Made by a program: the position numbers and the translations under genes. Positions 22,027 to 30,105 of a stretch of DNA of 38,695 bases are shown here, piece after piece (within the stretch, counting starts at the first letter, position 1; each line of letters opens with the position of its first letter). The notes under the pieces are model-generated. The model did not search any database. It saw only the letters and a program-made list of their open reading frames with translations, and was not told where the DNA came from. Origin of the DNA: Chitinophagaceae bacterium (lineage in GTDB: Bacteria > Bacteroidota > Bacteroidia > Chitinophagales > Chitinophagaceae). The DNA lies in assembly GCA_004322015.1 (NCBI GenBank), contig SCQT01000204.1, positions 1 through 38,695 on the forward strand, read 5' to 3'.

Positions 22027-22064
22027 TTTTCCAATTGGATAATTTCTAATATAAAAAATGAAAC

Positions 22065-22727
22065 ATGCTGCAACCTTCCACGATTACTTTTCTTCGCCAA
22101 CTGAAACGACACAATCAGAAACCATGGTTTGATGCTAACAAAGGGAAATATTTGGATGCGAAAGCTGATTTTGAAAACCTGATTCAGCAAATTATTACTG
22201 AATTTGGTAAAATAGATCCGGATATTAGTACCTTACAGGTGAAAGATTGTGTATTTCGCATTTATAGAGATACGCGATTCAGCAAAAATAAAACTCCGTA
22301 TAAAACACATTTTGCGGCAGGAATAAACAAAGGAGGCAAACGGGTTCACGTGCCTGGTTATTATTTCCACGCTGAATTGGACGATTATACTTATTGTGGA
22401 GGAGGAATTTGGAGACCGGATACGCCGGAGCTTAAAAAAATAAGACAGGAAATTGATTATAACTATCAGGATTTTTCTTCTATTATAAAGGATAAAAAAT
22501 TCGTAAAAGTGTTTGGTGATTTGGATGATGAAGATGCATTATCCCGTGCACCGCAGGGATATGAAGAGGATAATCCCGCTATTAAATATCTGAAAATGCG
22601 CAGCTTTATTACGGGCGTGTCATTTTCCGATGAGGAACTGACTTCAAAGGGATTATTAAAAAAGATCGTTCATACTTTTACCGTCATGAAACCGTTTATC
22701 AACTTCCTGTCTAGGGCGCTGGAATAG
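22065..22727 (+). CDS. DUF2461 family protein
   Basis: A 220-residue protein of the DUF2461/TIGR02453 family, function unknown. Family hallmarks are the start MLQPSTITFLRQLKRHNQKP followed by WFDANKGKYLDAKADFENLI, the central FRIYRDTRFSKNKTPYKTHF, and YYFHAELDDYTYCGGGIWRP. The end is less conserved. No signal peptide is visible, so it is cytoplasmic. Length is typical. It lies just before the MBL-fold gene in the same direction, but that gene has its own -7 element. The ATG at 22065 gives the standard family start. Confidence 0.92.
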   Translation: MLQPSTITFLRQLKRHNQKPWFDANKGKYLDAKADFENLIQQIITEFGKIDPDISTLQVKDCVFRIYRDTRFSKNKTPYKTHFAAGINKGGKRVHVPGYYFHAELDDYTYCGGGIWRPDTPELKKIRQEIDYNYQDFSSIIKDKKFVKVFGDLDDEDALSRAPQGYEEDNPAIKYLKMRSFITGVSFSDEELTSKGLLKKIVHTFTVMKPFINFLSRALE

Positions 22728-22739
22728 CCTCATTTGAAT

Positions 22740-22747
22740 TATCTTTG
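22740..22747 (+). promoter_or_regulatory. -7 element directly before the MBL-fold gene
   Basis: TATCTTTG is an exact TAnnTTTG element that ends 4 bases before the ATG at 22752. Transcription would begin at or just inside the start codon, suggesting a leaderless message, or the element is fortuitous. It excludes the upstream TTG codon at 22734 as the usual start if used. Confidence 0.45.
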
Positions 22748-22751
22748 CTTC

Positions 22752-23591
22752 ATGCGTTTATATACAATAGATACCGAACTTTTTAAGTTAGACGGGGGAG
22801 CTATGTTTGGTGTGGTACCTAAATCCATGTGGAATAAGGTAAATCCTGCCGATGAAAATAATATGTGTACCTGGGCCATGCGCTTGTTATTGATAGAAGA
22901 CGGCCGACGGCTGATATTGATTGATACTGGAATCGGTAATAAACAGGATGCTAAGTTTTTCAGTTATTATTACCTGAATGATGAAAATACCCTGGATAAA
23001 TCTCTTGCCAAAAAAGGCTTTCATAAGGATGATATTACAGATGTAATTTTAACGCATCTCCATTTTGATCACTGCGGCGGAGCAATTATGAGAGAGGGTG
23101 ATAAACTAATTCCTGCGTTCAAAAACGCTACTTTCTGGTCCAATCAGGATCATTGGAAATGGGCGACAATACCTAACGCCAGAGAAAAAGCTTCCTTTTT
23201 GAAAGAAAATATTATACCTATGCAGGAGAGCGGCCAGTTGAAATTTATAGAGGTAAAGGAAGGTATCGAATTCAGTGAAAATATTTCCATCCGTTTTGTC
23301 AATGGTCATACAAGGGCAATGATGTTGCCGCAGATAAAATACAGAAATAAGACTTTGGTCTATGTGGCTGATCTTTTTCCCGGGCATTTTCATATTCCTT
23401 TACCCTGGGTGATGGCTTATGATATGTTCCCTTTGACTACTTTGGAAGAAAAGGACTCTTTTCTTAAAGAAGTGCTGAAAAATGATTATGTGCTTTATTT
23501 TGAACATGATCCCCAAGTGGAATGTGGCACTGTGAAACAAACGGAAAGGGGGATAAGGATGGATAAAACATTTCGATTGAGTGAATTATAA
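22752..23591 (+). CDS. MBL-fold metallo-hydrolase
   Basis: A 279-residue metallo-beta-lactamase-fold hydrolase from the ATG at 22752 (MRLYTIDTELFKLDGGAMFG). Metal ligands are visible: THLHFDHCGG (HxHxDH), the later His of NGHTRAM, the Asp of VADLFPGHFHIP and the His of FEHDP. The motif LILIDTGIGNKQD comes before the first ligands. The pattern is close to lactonase and YtnP-like quorum-quenching or general MBL hydrolases, but the natural substrate is unknown. No signal peptide is seen, so it is cytoplasmic. A longer TTG-started form (six residues more) is less likely because the -7 element covers those codons. The GroES-like gene follows 18 bases later. Confidence 0.92.
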   Translation: MRLYTIDTELFKLDGGAMFGVVPKSMWNKVNPADENNMCTWAMRLLLIEDGRRLILIDTGIGNKQDAKFFSYYYLNDENTLDKSLAKKGFHKDDITDVILTHLHFDHCGGAIMREGDKLIPAFKNATFWSNQDHWKWATIPNAREKASFLKENIIPMQESGQLKFIEVKEGIEFSENISIRFVNGHTRAMMLPQIKYRNKTLVYVADLFPGHFHIPLPWVMAYDMFPLTTLEEKDSFLKEVLKNDYVLYFEHDPQVECGTVKQTERGIRMDKTFRLSEL

Positions 23592-23609
23592 AATTGATTG
23601 ATCATATCT

Positions 23610-23990
23610 ATGTCTGTTCAAATTACTTCTGATAATAAATTAAAAAAACTGATCGTCGTCGGAGATCATGTGCTGATAAAGCCTTCCAAACCTGATGAGA
23701 GGAGCAGCGGTGGGTTGTTTTTACCTCCCGGCGTGCATGAAAAAGAAAAGGTGCAGCAAGGATATGTAATAAAAACGGGCCCTGGCTATGTTATCCCAAT
23801 TCCTGCTGACAGTGATGAATCCTGGAAAAGCGATGAAGAACAGGTAAAGTATGTACCCTTGCAGGCTAAAGAAGGCGACCTGGCAATATTTTTAATGGGG
23901 GCGGCTACCGAAGTGATGTATGAAAAAGAAAAATATTTTATTCTTCCGCAAAGCGCTATTCTGATGCTGGAGCGGGAAGAGGAATTGTAA
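23610..23990 (+). CDS. GroES-like (Cpn10 family) protein, not next to groEL
   Basis: A 126-residue protein from the ATG at 23610 (MSVQITSDNKLKKLIVVGDH). The Cpn10 fold is indicated by GDHVLIKPSKPDERSSGGLF, the mobile-loop region LPPGVHEKEKVQQGYVIKTG, the later GDLAIFLMGAATEVMYEKEK and the ending FILPQSAILMLERE. It is longer than standard GroES (about 95 residues) because of an insert near PIPADSDESWKSDEEQVKYV. No groEL follows: the next gene is convergent exbD only five bases away. It is therefore a second, divergent GroES-like protein, perhaps not the main chaperonin lid. A TTG codon at 23598 also opens the frame but is unlikely. Confidence 0.85.
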   Translation: MSVQITSDNKLKKLIVVGDHVLIKPSKPDERSSGGLFLPPGVHEKEKVQQGYVIKTGPGYVIPIPADSDESWKSDEEQVKYVPLQAKEGDLAIFLMGAATEVMYEKEKYFILPQSAILMLEREEEL

Positions 23991-23995
23991 ATTAA

Positions 23996-24412
23996 TTATT
24001 CGCTGCCACCTCCACCCTGCGGATGAGCAGTGGCTAACACCACTTTAGCGCCTAATTCATGCGCTACTTGCATGACATCCACTAAATATTCTATTGCCAC
24101 ACTCTTATCTGCATTTACTACAATGGTTGCTCCTTCCGGATTCTCAGCGATCTTTGGAGTCAAAGCTGTTTTTAACTGGTCCAGAGAAACCAGGGTGGTG
24201 CCGACATAAAACTGATTTTCTTTGGTAATAGAAACCACCACTGTCTGCTTTGCCTTGGTGTTGCTTTGTGCTTTAGGTAACATAACCTTGATAACGTTCG
24301 GATTGGCCAGGGTAGCCACAATAAGAAAAAACATCACCAGAATGAATAAAATATCATTCAATGGACCGCTCTCTACATGGGCTTCTGAACGTAAACTGCT
24401 TCTAAGGTTCAT
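23996..24412 (-). CDS. exbD: ExbD/TolR-type biopolymer transport protein
   Basis: A 138-residue ExbD/TolR-type protein. A short cytoplasmic start (MNLRSSLRSEAHVESG) is followed by one membrane helix with the proton-path Asp (PLNDILFILVMFFLIVATLA) and a periplasmic domain (VVVSITKENQFYVGTTLVSL; TIVVNADKSVAIEYLVDVMQ; LGAKVVLATAHPQ). With ExbB it forms the proton-driven motor that powers TonB, needed by the SusC-type receptors in this window, or the related TolQR motor. It follows exbB by 21 bases. The glycine-rich end PQGGGGSE is unremarkable. TonB itself is not in the window. Confidence 0.9.
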   Translation of the reverse strand: MNLRSSLRSEAHVESGPLNDILFILVMFFLIVATLANPNVIKVMLPKAQSNTKAKQTVVVSITKENQFYVGTTLVSLDQLKTALTPKIAENPEGATIVVNADKSVAIEYLVDVMQVAHELGAKVVLATAHPQGGGGSE

Positions 24413-24433
24413 AGTCTGTCTGTATGATATTGA

Positions 24434-25150
24434 TCAAACGGTGGTAGGCTCTTGCAATATGTCCACAAATTCTGAGGAAGCTACCTCCATCTTATTTACC
24501 AATTTATCTACCTGGGCCACTAAGTAATTATGCCCGACGTATGCCAGAATGCCGATGACCAATCCGGTGGCGGAGGTGACCATTTTTATGTAAATTCCGC
24601 CTGCAATGACCCCTAAGGTAATATCTGAAGTAATTGAGATATCGAAAAACAGGATGATCATACCTGCTATGGTACCCAGGAATCCAAACATGGGAGCGAT
24701 GGCAGCTACCATGGAAAGGATGATCAGGTTTTTCTCCACATGATAAATTTGTAGTTTACCTGTATTTTCCATAGCTCTTTCAATATATTCTATTGGCTTT
24801 CCGATACGCTGAATGCCTTTTTCTATCATCCGTGCTGCAGGATTATTGGTGTTCCTCGCTAAGGAACGGGCTGCCTGCACATTGCCGGTTGTAATGTGAT
24901 CACGGATCATATTCATAAAGTTTTCTTCAATATGGTTTGCCTTTTTGATGGCAAAATACCTTTCAAAAAAAACATAAACGGCAATCAATAACAGGACAGC
25001 CAATGGTATCATCAACACACCGCCCTTCACCAGCAAACCCCAGAGGCTCATTTTTTGTGCGGCTGCACCACCTGCCGCATTAGCTGCATGCCCAAGGCTA
25101 TCTGCCATACCCAGCGCAGTATCCCGTACCTGTAACAATAAAGTGATCAT
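24434..25150 (-). CDS. exbB: ExbB/TolQ-type proton channel protein
   Basis: A 238-residue MotA/TolQ/ExbB-family protein with three membrane segments: about 37-62 (LLVKGGVLMIPLAVLLLIAV), about 145-172 (AAIAPMFGFLGTIAGMIILF) and about 180-213 (VIAGGIYIKMVTSATGLVIG). The cytoplasmic loop between the first two contains ITTGNVQAARSLARNTNNPA and AARMIEKGIQRIGKPIEYIE, as usual. The motif GFLGTIAGMI and the Thr-containing third helix are typical of the proton channel. It is the first gene of an exbB-exbD pair. The alanine-rich start (HAANAAGGAAAQKM) is common in this phylum. Confidence 0.93.
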   Translation of the reverse strand: MITLLLQVRDTALGMADSLGHAANAAGGAAAQKMSLWGLLVKGGVLMIPLAVLLLIAVYVFFERYFAIKKANHIEENFMNMIRDHITTGNVQAARSLARNTNNPAARMIEKGIQRIGKPIEYIERAMENTGKLQIYHVEKNLIILSMVAAIAPMFGFLGTIAGMIILFFDISITSDITLGVIAGGIYIKMVTSATGLVIGILAYVGHNYLVAQVDKLVNKMEVASSEFVDILQEPTTV

Positions 25151-25317
25151 ATTAATTTATTCAGTTTTAAAGGATATTTTAAGTAACCGGTAAAAGCAAT
25201 TATTAAGAAGGCTCAAAAGTAAAAAATCCAATGAAATAAACTAATTTTACCACATGTTTTGAAAGCACATTTAATGCACATCCTTATTTTTACCGTTTCC
25301 TTAACAACTCATAACGT

Positions 25318-26706
25318 ATGAACAAGCTTTTTCTTGCACTCCTCCTGTCCTTTTTCATATTTGCCGGAGCAGGATGCCATTCTTCAGGAAATAAAGATGC
25401 TGCTTCAGCGGATTCTTTAACAATAATGCGTCAACGCCTGGCAGATTCCGTAAAACAGGAATTCAGCTACGCCTGGGAAAATTATGTGAAATATGCATGG
25501 GGACATGATGTGTTAAAACCAGTCAGTCATTCCTATTTCGACTGGTATCCACATTCATTGGTCATGACCCCTTTAGACGGATATGATACCATGGTGCTCA
25601 TGGTATTGACAAACAAAGCGGATTCTGCTAAAAAGCTTATTCTGGACAGCCTCCGTTTCAATTATGATATGAGCGTGTCCAATTTTGAGATCACTATTCG
25701 CATGTTGGGCGGGTTACTTTCTGGTTATGAATTAAATGGTGATAAAAGGTTTCTTAGCTTGGCTACCGATTTAGCAAACAGGTTGATCAAAGCTTATCAT
25801 ACTCCTACCGGAATGCCCGCCCGTTTTGTCAATCTGATGACAGGAAAAACCTACGGTGATACCAGTAATCCTGCAGAAATAGGAACTTCTTTATTAGAAT
25901 ATGGAACGCTGACTAAGCTTACCGGAGACTCTCTTTATTATAAGACAGCCAAAAAGGCGGTAGTTACTTTATTTAACCTGCGTAATAAAAAGACAGGTCT
26001 TGTCGGGGATGCTATAGACGTTAACACCGGTAAATGGGGGGGGAAAGAGAGCAGTATCAGCGGCGGTACAGATTCTTATTACGAATACTTGTTAAAGGCT
26101 TGGAAACTATTTGGTGATCAGGATTGTAAGCACATGTGGGACAGCAGTATAATGGCTATAAGCGCCTTTCTCGCCGACACTGCCAACGGGACTCCATGGT
26201 ACGGGCATGCCAATATGGATACGGGAAAAATAAATCTGCCGTATTACGGCGCTTTGGACGCTTTCTTTGGCGGTGCATTGGCTCTGAGCGGAGATACTGC
26301 ACGGGCAGAATCATTGCAGGGATCTAATTTTAAGATGTGGGAATTAGCAGGGCTTGAACCCGAAGTGCTTAATTACCGAACTATGAAGATCGTAAATGGT
26401 TATTATGCTTTGAGACCGGAAAATTTAGAGTCGTGTTATTATTGCTATCATTATACACATGACCCCAAATATCTTTATATGGCGAAAAGCATGTTCCAGA
26501 GTATTGTCCGTTATTGCCGCACCGATGCAGGTTATGCAGCTATTAAAGATGTGCGGAATATGACGCCGGATGACATCATGGAAAGTTATTTCCTTGCAGA
26601 AACATTAAAATATGCTTATCTGATCTTTGCTCCTGCAAAAACACTTGATTTTAATAAGGTGATCTTTAATACGGAAGCACATCCGCTCAAAGTGGATTTC
26701 AGATAA
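25318..26706 (+). CDS. GH47 class I alpha-1,2-mannosidase lipoprotein
   Basis: A 462-residue lipoprotein with Cys at about residue 20 (IFAGAGC). GH47 hallmarks are seen throughout: DGYDTMVLMVL (equivalent to the usual DALDTL block), SVSNFEITIRMLGGLLSGYE, GGTDSYYEYLLKAWKLFGD, YALRPENLESCYYCYHYTHD, MESYFLAETLKYAYLIFA and FNTEAHPLKVDF, with the Thr that binds the catalytic calcium. GH47 enzymes remove alpha-1,2-linked mannose with inversion, as in eukaryotic N-glycan trimming. They are uncommon in bacteria. The lipid anchor suggests it acts in the periplasm or on the surface. No mannan-related gene is next to it. bshA is convergent downstream. Confidence 0.9.
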   Translation: MNKLFLALLLSFFIFAGAGCHSSGNKDAASADSLTIMRQRLADSVKQEFSYAWENYVKYAWGHDVLKPVSHSYFDWYPHSLVMTPLDGYDTMVLMVLTNKADSAKKLILDSLRFNYDMSVSNFEITIRMLGGLLSGYELNGDKRFLSLATDLANRLIKAYHTPTGMPARFVNLMTGKTYGDTSNPAEIGTSLLEYGTLTKLTGDSLYYKTAKKAVVTLFNLRNKKTGLVGDAIDVNTGKWGGKESSISGGTDSYYEYLLKAWKLFGDQDCKHMWDSSIMAISAFLADTANGTPWYGHANMDTGKINLPYYGALDAFFGGALALSGDTARAESLQGSNFKMWELAGLEPEVLNYRTMKIVNGYYALRPENLESCYYCYHYTHDPKYLYMAKSMFQSIVRYCRTDAGYAAIKDVRNMTPDDIMESYFLAETLKYAYLIFAPAKTLDFNKVIFNTEAHPLKVDFR

Positions 26707-26822
26707 AAGCAAAAGACAAATTATCAATGACCTAAACTTTGAAAGTAGATGCTGTTTAGAAATTGAAGCATAAGAATTTGGAATTTATTTGGTATTTGCT
26801 TTTTGTTAATTGGCACTTGAAC

Positions 26823-27971
26823 TCATGCATTGGCTTCTTTTTTCTGAGGAATTAATTCGCGATACAGGTTCTCGTATTGCGGAATGATTTTAGATAGTTC
26901 AAATTTCTTGGCTTGCTGATAGGCTTGTTTGCGGAATTGTTGCAACATATTTTCATTTTCCAAAAGCATGATTGCATGATCTGCCATCGCATCTATGTCG
27001 CCCACCGGACTTAAAAATCCGGTTTTACCCTGCACATTCACCTCAGGTAATCCGCCTGCATTAGAAGAGATTACCGGTACTTCGCTGGCCATAGCTTCCA
27101 AAGCGGCCAATCCAAAACTTTCGTATTCAGAGGGTAATAAGAATAAATCGGAACAACCCAGAATATCTTCCAATTGGTCCTGCTTTCCAATAAACCGGAT
27201 ATCCTTGCAAATACCTAATTCACGGCACATAGATTCAATGAAAGGCCTGTCAGGGCCATCTCCGATCAATAATAATTTGGAGGGAATTGATTCAACTACC
27301 TTTTTAAAAATAAGGATGACATCCTGCACCCTTTTTACCGGTCTGAAATTAGAAACATGTACTAATATCTTTTCTCCCTTTGGGGCGATAGCTTTCCCGC
27401 AACCACAGCCAGAGGCATTATGTTTATGAAATCTTTTTGCATCTACGAAATTATATATAACCCGGATATCCTTTTTAATATTAAAATACTTGTATGTTTC
27501 CTTTCTCAGATTTTCTGACACAGCTGTGATCATGTCTGATTCATTAATGGAAAAAGTAACTACTGGTGCATAAGTTTTATCTTTTCCAACTAACGTAATA
27601 TCTGTTCCATGCAAGGTGGTAACCACAGGAATATGCCTCCCGTGTTTTTTCAAAATTTGTTTTGCCATATAGGCTGTTGAGGCGTGCGGAATAGCGTAAT
27701 GCACATGCAAAAGGTCCAGCTTATGATTCATAATAACATCTACCATGGTGCTTGATAAGGCTGTTTCATAGGGGGGGTAATCAAACAGCGGATAGGAGGG
27801 TACCTGCACTTCGTGATAAAAAATATTAGGATTAAATCCGTTCAGCCTGACCGGTTGCTGATAGGTGATGAAATGCACCTGATGCCCTTCGTCAGCCAGG
27901 GCTTTTCCTAACTCAGTGGCTACCACACCACTGCCGCCATAAGTAGGATAACATACAATTCCTATACGCAT
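26823..27971 (-). CDS. bshA: N-acetyl-alpha-D-glucosaminyl L-malate synthase
   Basis: A 382-residue GT4-family glycosyltransferase, the first enzyme of bacillithiol synthesis, joining GlcNAc from UDP-GlcNAc to L-malate. Seen in order: MRIGIVCYPTYGGSGVVATE (nucleotide-loop start typical of BshA), LDLLHVHYAIPHASTAYMAK, PVVTTLHGTDITLVGKDKTY, the second-domain start VHVSNFRPVKRVQDVILIF and the donor-binding PSEYESFGLAALEAMASEVP. The combination of GGSGVVATELG and the HVHYAIPHA block separates BshA from other GT4 enzymes. bshB and bshC are not in the window. It lies upstream of no obvious partner; mutL is in the same direction 83 bases before it and is probably a separate unit. Confidence 0.93.
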   Translation of the reverse strand: MRIGIVCYPTYGGSGVVATELGKALADEGHQVHFITYQQPVRLNGFNPNIFYHEVQVPSYPLFDYPPYETALSSTMVDVIMNHKLDLLHVHYAIPHASTAYMAKQILKKHGRHIPVVTTLHGTDITLVGKDKTYAPVVTFSINESDMITAVSENLRKETYKYFNIKKDIRVIYNFVDAKRFHKHNASGCGCGKAIAPKGEKILVHVSNFRPVKRVQDVILIFKKVVESIPSKLLLIGDGPDRPFIESMCRELGICKDIRFIGKQDQLEDILGCSDLFLLPSEYESFGLAALEAMASEVPVISSNAGGLPEVNVQGKTGFLSPVGDIDAMADHAIMLLENENMLQQFRKQAYQQAKKFELSKIIPQYENLYRELIPQKKEANA

Positions 27972-28054
27972 AAAAGATTTTTTATAAGAATTACAAAATA
28001 ACCGGATGATTGTTATGCGAAGATAGGCAGAATCGAGAATATGATATTCAAATG

Positions 28055-29890
28055 TTATTTACCGAACAGCTTATCCAATTCATCCAGCCGGAAAGTCAGA
28101 AAAGTATTCCTTCCTCCGGCGGTTACCTGAGGTTGTTCACAGGCAAATAGCCTGTCAATCAGATTCTGCATTTCTGCAGCAGAAAGGTTCTGTCCCGATT
28201 TGATAGCGTGCTGCGATGCCAGAGAACGGATCATCATTTCACGTTTATTCATTCTTAATTCATCGCTGAATTGCTTGAATTGTTCCAATAATTGTTCGAT
28301 GCTTTCTTTTTCATTACCCGCATCCAGATCCCCGGGAATACCATGAATAAAAAAGGTATAGTCGCCTGCAGACTGAATGTCGTAACCTAATGTTCTCAGG
28401 TCCACCAGTATTTCATTTAATAATACCGCATCTGCCGGAGATAAGATTAGCTTTTGGGGGAAAAGAGATTGCTGCGAAGGAAGGGGTTGTTGACGAGAGG
28501 CTCGTTTATATTCTTCGTACAAAATCCTTTCATGTGCCGATTGTTGATCAATCAGTATAAAGCCCGATTTGATTTGTTGCAAAATATATTTTCCATGAAT
28601 CTGTTGTAACGGTCTCTCGAGCACATTCTCATTGTTCCAAATAGCGCTTAATTCCTGCTGCGCCGCCTTTTCCGGAAGATCAGGCATGGATGGCAGCAGG
28701 TCACTTTGTGGCCTGCCGTCTGTGCCGATATAACTATGTTTGAATGAACCCCCAATGGCATGTGCCTGGTATTTTTGAGTAAATGCTTTGAAAATATCTG
28801 TAGCAGCGGTTTGTTTTTTTTGATCTTCGGTGAAGGGTTGTGTAATAGCCGGCAGTTGCTCAATCTTTGGATCTAAATTAAAATCCAGGGCGGGGGTAAT
28901 GCTGAATCTTGCAAGAGCATGCTTGACGGATGATTGTATGAAAGCATATATCAGTCTTTCATCTTCAAATTTTATTTCCTGTTTTGTGGGATGTACATTG
29001 ATATCTACGCGAGCCGGATCCAGTTCGATGTATAATGCGTACATTGGATAACTGTCAGAAGGTATCAGGTCAGAGAAAGCATTCATGATGGCGTGATGCA
29101 GATAACCGCTTTTAATAAAACGGTTGTTGACAAAAAAATACTGGTCGCCACGGGTTTTTTTTGCAGTTTCAGGCTTTCCAACAAATCCAGACACATTCAA
29201 ATATTCGGTGTTTTCTTTTACGGTAACCAAACGATCCTGATAATTATTACCCCAAAGCTGTAGAATCCGTTGCTTCACTGTTCCTGACCGAAGATGAAAA
29301 AGATCCTGTCCATTTGAGCTCAAGGAGAAGGTAATTCCGGGACGAGCTAAGGCCACGTGCATAAATTCATCTACGATATGGCGCATTTCGGCCGTATTGC
29401 TTTTTAAAAAATGCCGCCTTGCGGGGACGCTGAAAAAGAGATTCTTCATAGATATATTAGTTCCTGTAGGGCATGAACAGGGCTCCTGCTTTTTAACTTC
29501 ACTGTTTTCTATTTCCAGCAGAGTCCCCAAATCATTTTCATGCTTTCGCGTTTTCAATATCACCTGAGACACTGCTGCGATAGATGCCAGTGCCTCGCCG
29601 CGGAAACCCATGGTACGGACATGAAAAAGATCTTCTATTTTATTAATTTTCGAAGTAGCATGCCTTTCGAAACACATTCTGGCGTCTGTTTCACTCATTC
29701 CGCATCCGTTATCAATCACCTGCACCAATTCCTTTCCTGCATCTTTAAGGATGAGTTGAATCTCCGTGGCTCCTGAATCCACTGCATTTTCCATTAATTC
29801 CTTTACGGCGGAGGCAGGCCTTTGAATGACCTCTCCTGCAGCAATCTGGTTGGCAATATGGTCCGGCAGAAGCTGAATAATATCTGGCAT
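28055..29890 (-). CDS. mutL: DNA mismatch repair protein MutL
   Basis: A 611-residue MutL. The N-terminal GHKL ATPase has IANQIAAGEVIQRPASAVKE, LMENAVDSGATEI, VIDNGCGMSETDA, FERHATSKI and GFRGEALASIAAVSQV. The transducer domain has YFFVNNRFIKSGYLHHAIM and VDINVHPTKQEIKFEDERLI. The C-terminal domain has ILIDQQSAHERILYEEYKR; the usual His of the DQHA endonuclease motif is Gln here, as I recall in some relatives, so nicking activity is uncertain. The C-terminus reads FACEQPQVTAGGRNTFLTF. MutL couples MutS mismatch recognition to strand removal. Length is normal, and the start fits the conserved family N-terminus (MPDIIQLLPDHIANQIAAGE). Confidence 0.96.
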   Translation of the reverse strand: MPDIIQLLPDHIANQIAAGEVIQRPASAVKELMENAVDSGATEIQLILKDAGKELVQVIDNGCGMSETDARMCFERHATSKINKIEDLFHVRTMGFRGEALASIAAVSQVILKTRKHENDLGTLLEIENSEVKKQEPCSCPTGTNISMKNLFFSVPARRHFLKSNTAEMRHIVDEFMHVALARPGITFSLSSNGQDLFHLRSGTVKQRILQLWGNNYQDRLVTVKENTEYLNVSGFVGKPETAKKTRGDQYFFVNNRFIKSGYLHHAIMNAFSDLIPSDSYPMYALYIELDPARVDINVHPTKQEIKFEDERLIYAFIQSSVKHALARFSITPALDFNLDPKIEQLPAITQPFTEDQKKQTAATDIFKAFTQKYQAHAIGGSFKHSYIGTDGRPQSDLLPSMPDLPEKAAQQELSAIWNNENVLERPLQQIHGKYILQQIKSGFILIDQQSAHERILYEEYKRASRQQPLPSQQSLFPQKLILSPADAVLLNEILVDLRTLGYDIQSAGDYTFFIHGIPGDLDAGNEKESIEQLLEQFKQFSDELRMNKREMMIRSLASQHAIKSGQNLSAAEMQNLIDRLFACEQPQVTAGGRNTFLTFRLDELDKLFGK

Positions 29891-29959
29891 GGGGTAAAAT
29901 TAACACGAATAAGTCTAATTACCGAAACCGCTCGATTAACATGCTTAATGATTAAACAA

Positions 29960-29980
29960 AATATCTTTTTTAAAGATATT
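29960..29980. promoter_or_regulatory. Dyad upstream of nirB
   Basis: AATATCTTT (29960-29968) and AAAGATATT (29972-29980) are perfect 9-base inverse complements around TTT. The dyad is in the very AT-rich region between divergent mutL and nirB, 126 bases before the nirB ATG. It could be a transcription-factor site for nitrogen control or a small hairpin. Confidence 0.4.
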
Positions 29981-30061
29981 ATTAATATATGTAATATGGT
30001 AGATATGTTGGATATACGTACATTTATTATAATAATTTTTTTATTATTACTTATATTATTA

Positions 30062-30069
30062 TAATTTTG
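30062..30069 (+). promoter_or_regulatory. -7 element of nirB
   Basis: TAATTTTG is an exact TAnnTTTG element 36 bases before the nirB ATG. The -33 region is a run of A and T without a clear TTTG, so activation by a regulator is plausible. Confidence 0.45.
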
Positions 30070-30105
30070 CCTTTATTATAATATATATAATTAAATTATT
30101 ATATT

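Noticed and set aside
26995-27429. 144-codon plus-strand frame opposite bshA.
   Set aside because: Shadow of bshA in an opposite frame; bshA motifs are decisive.
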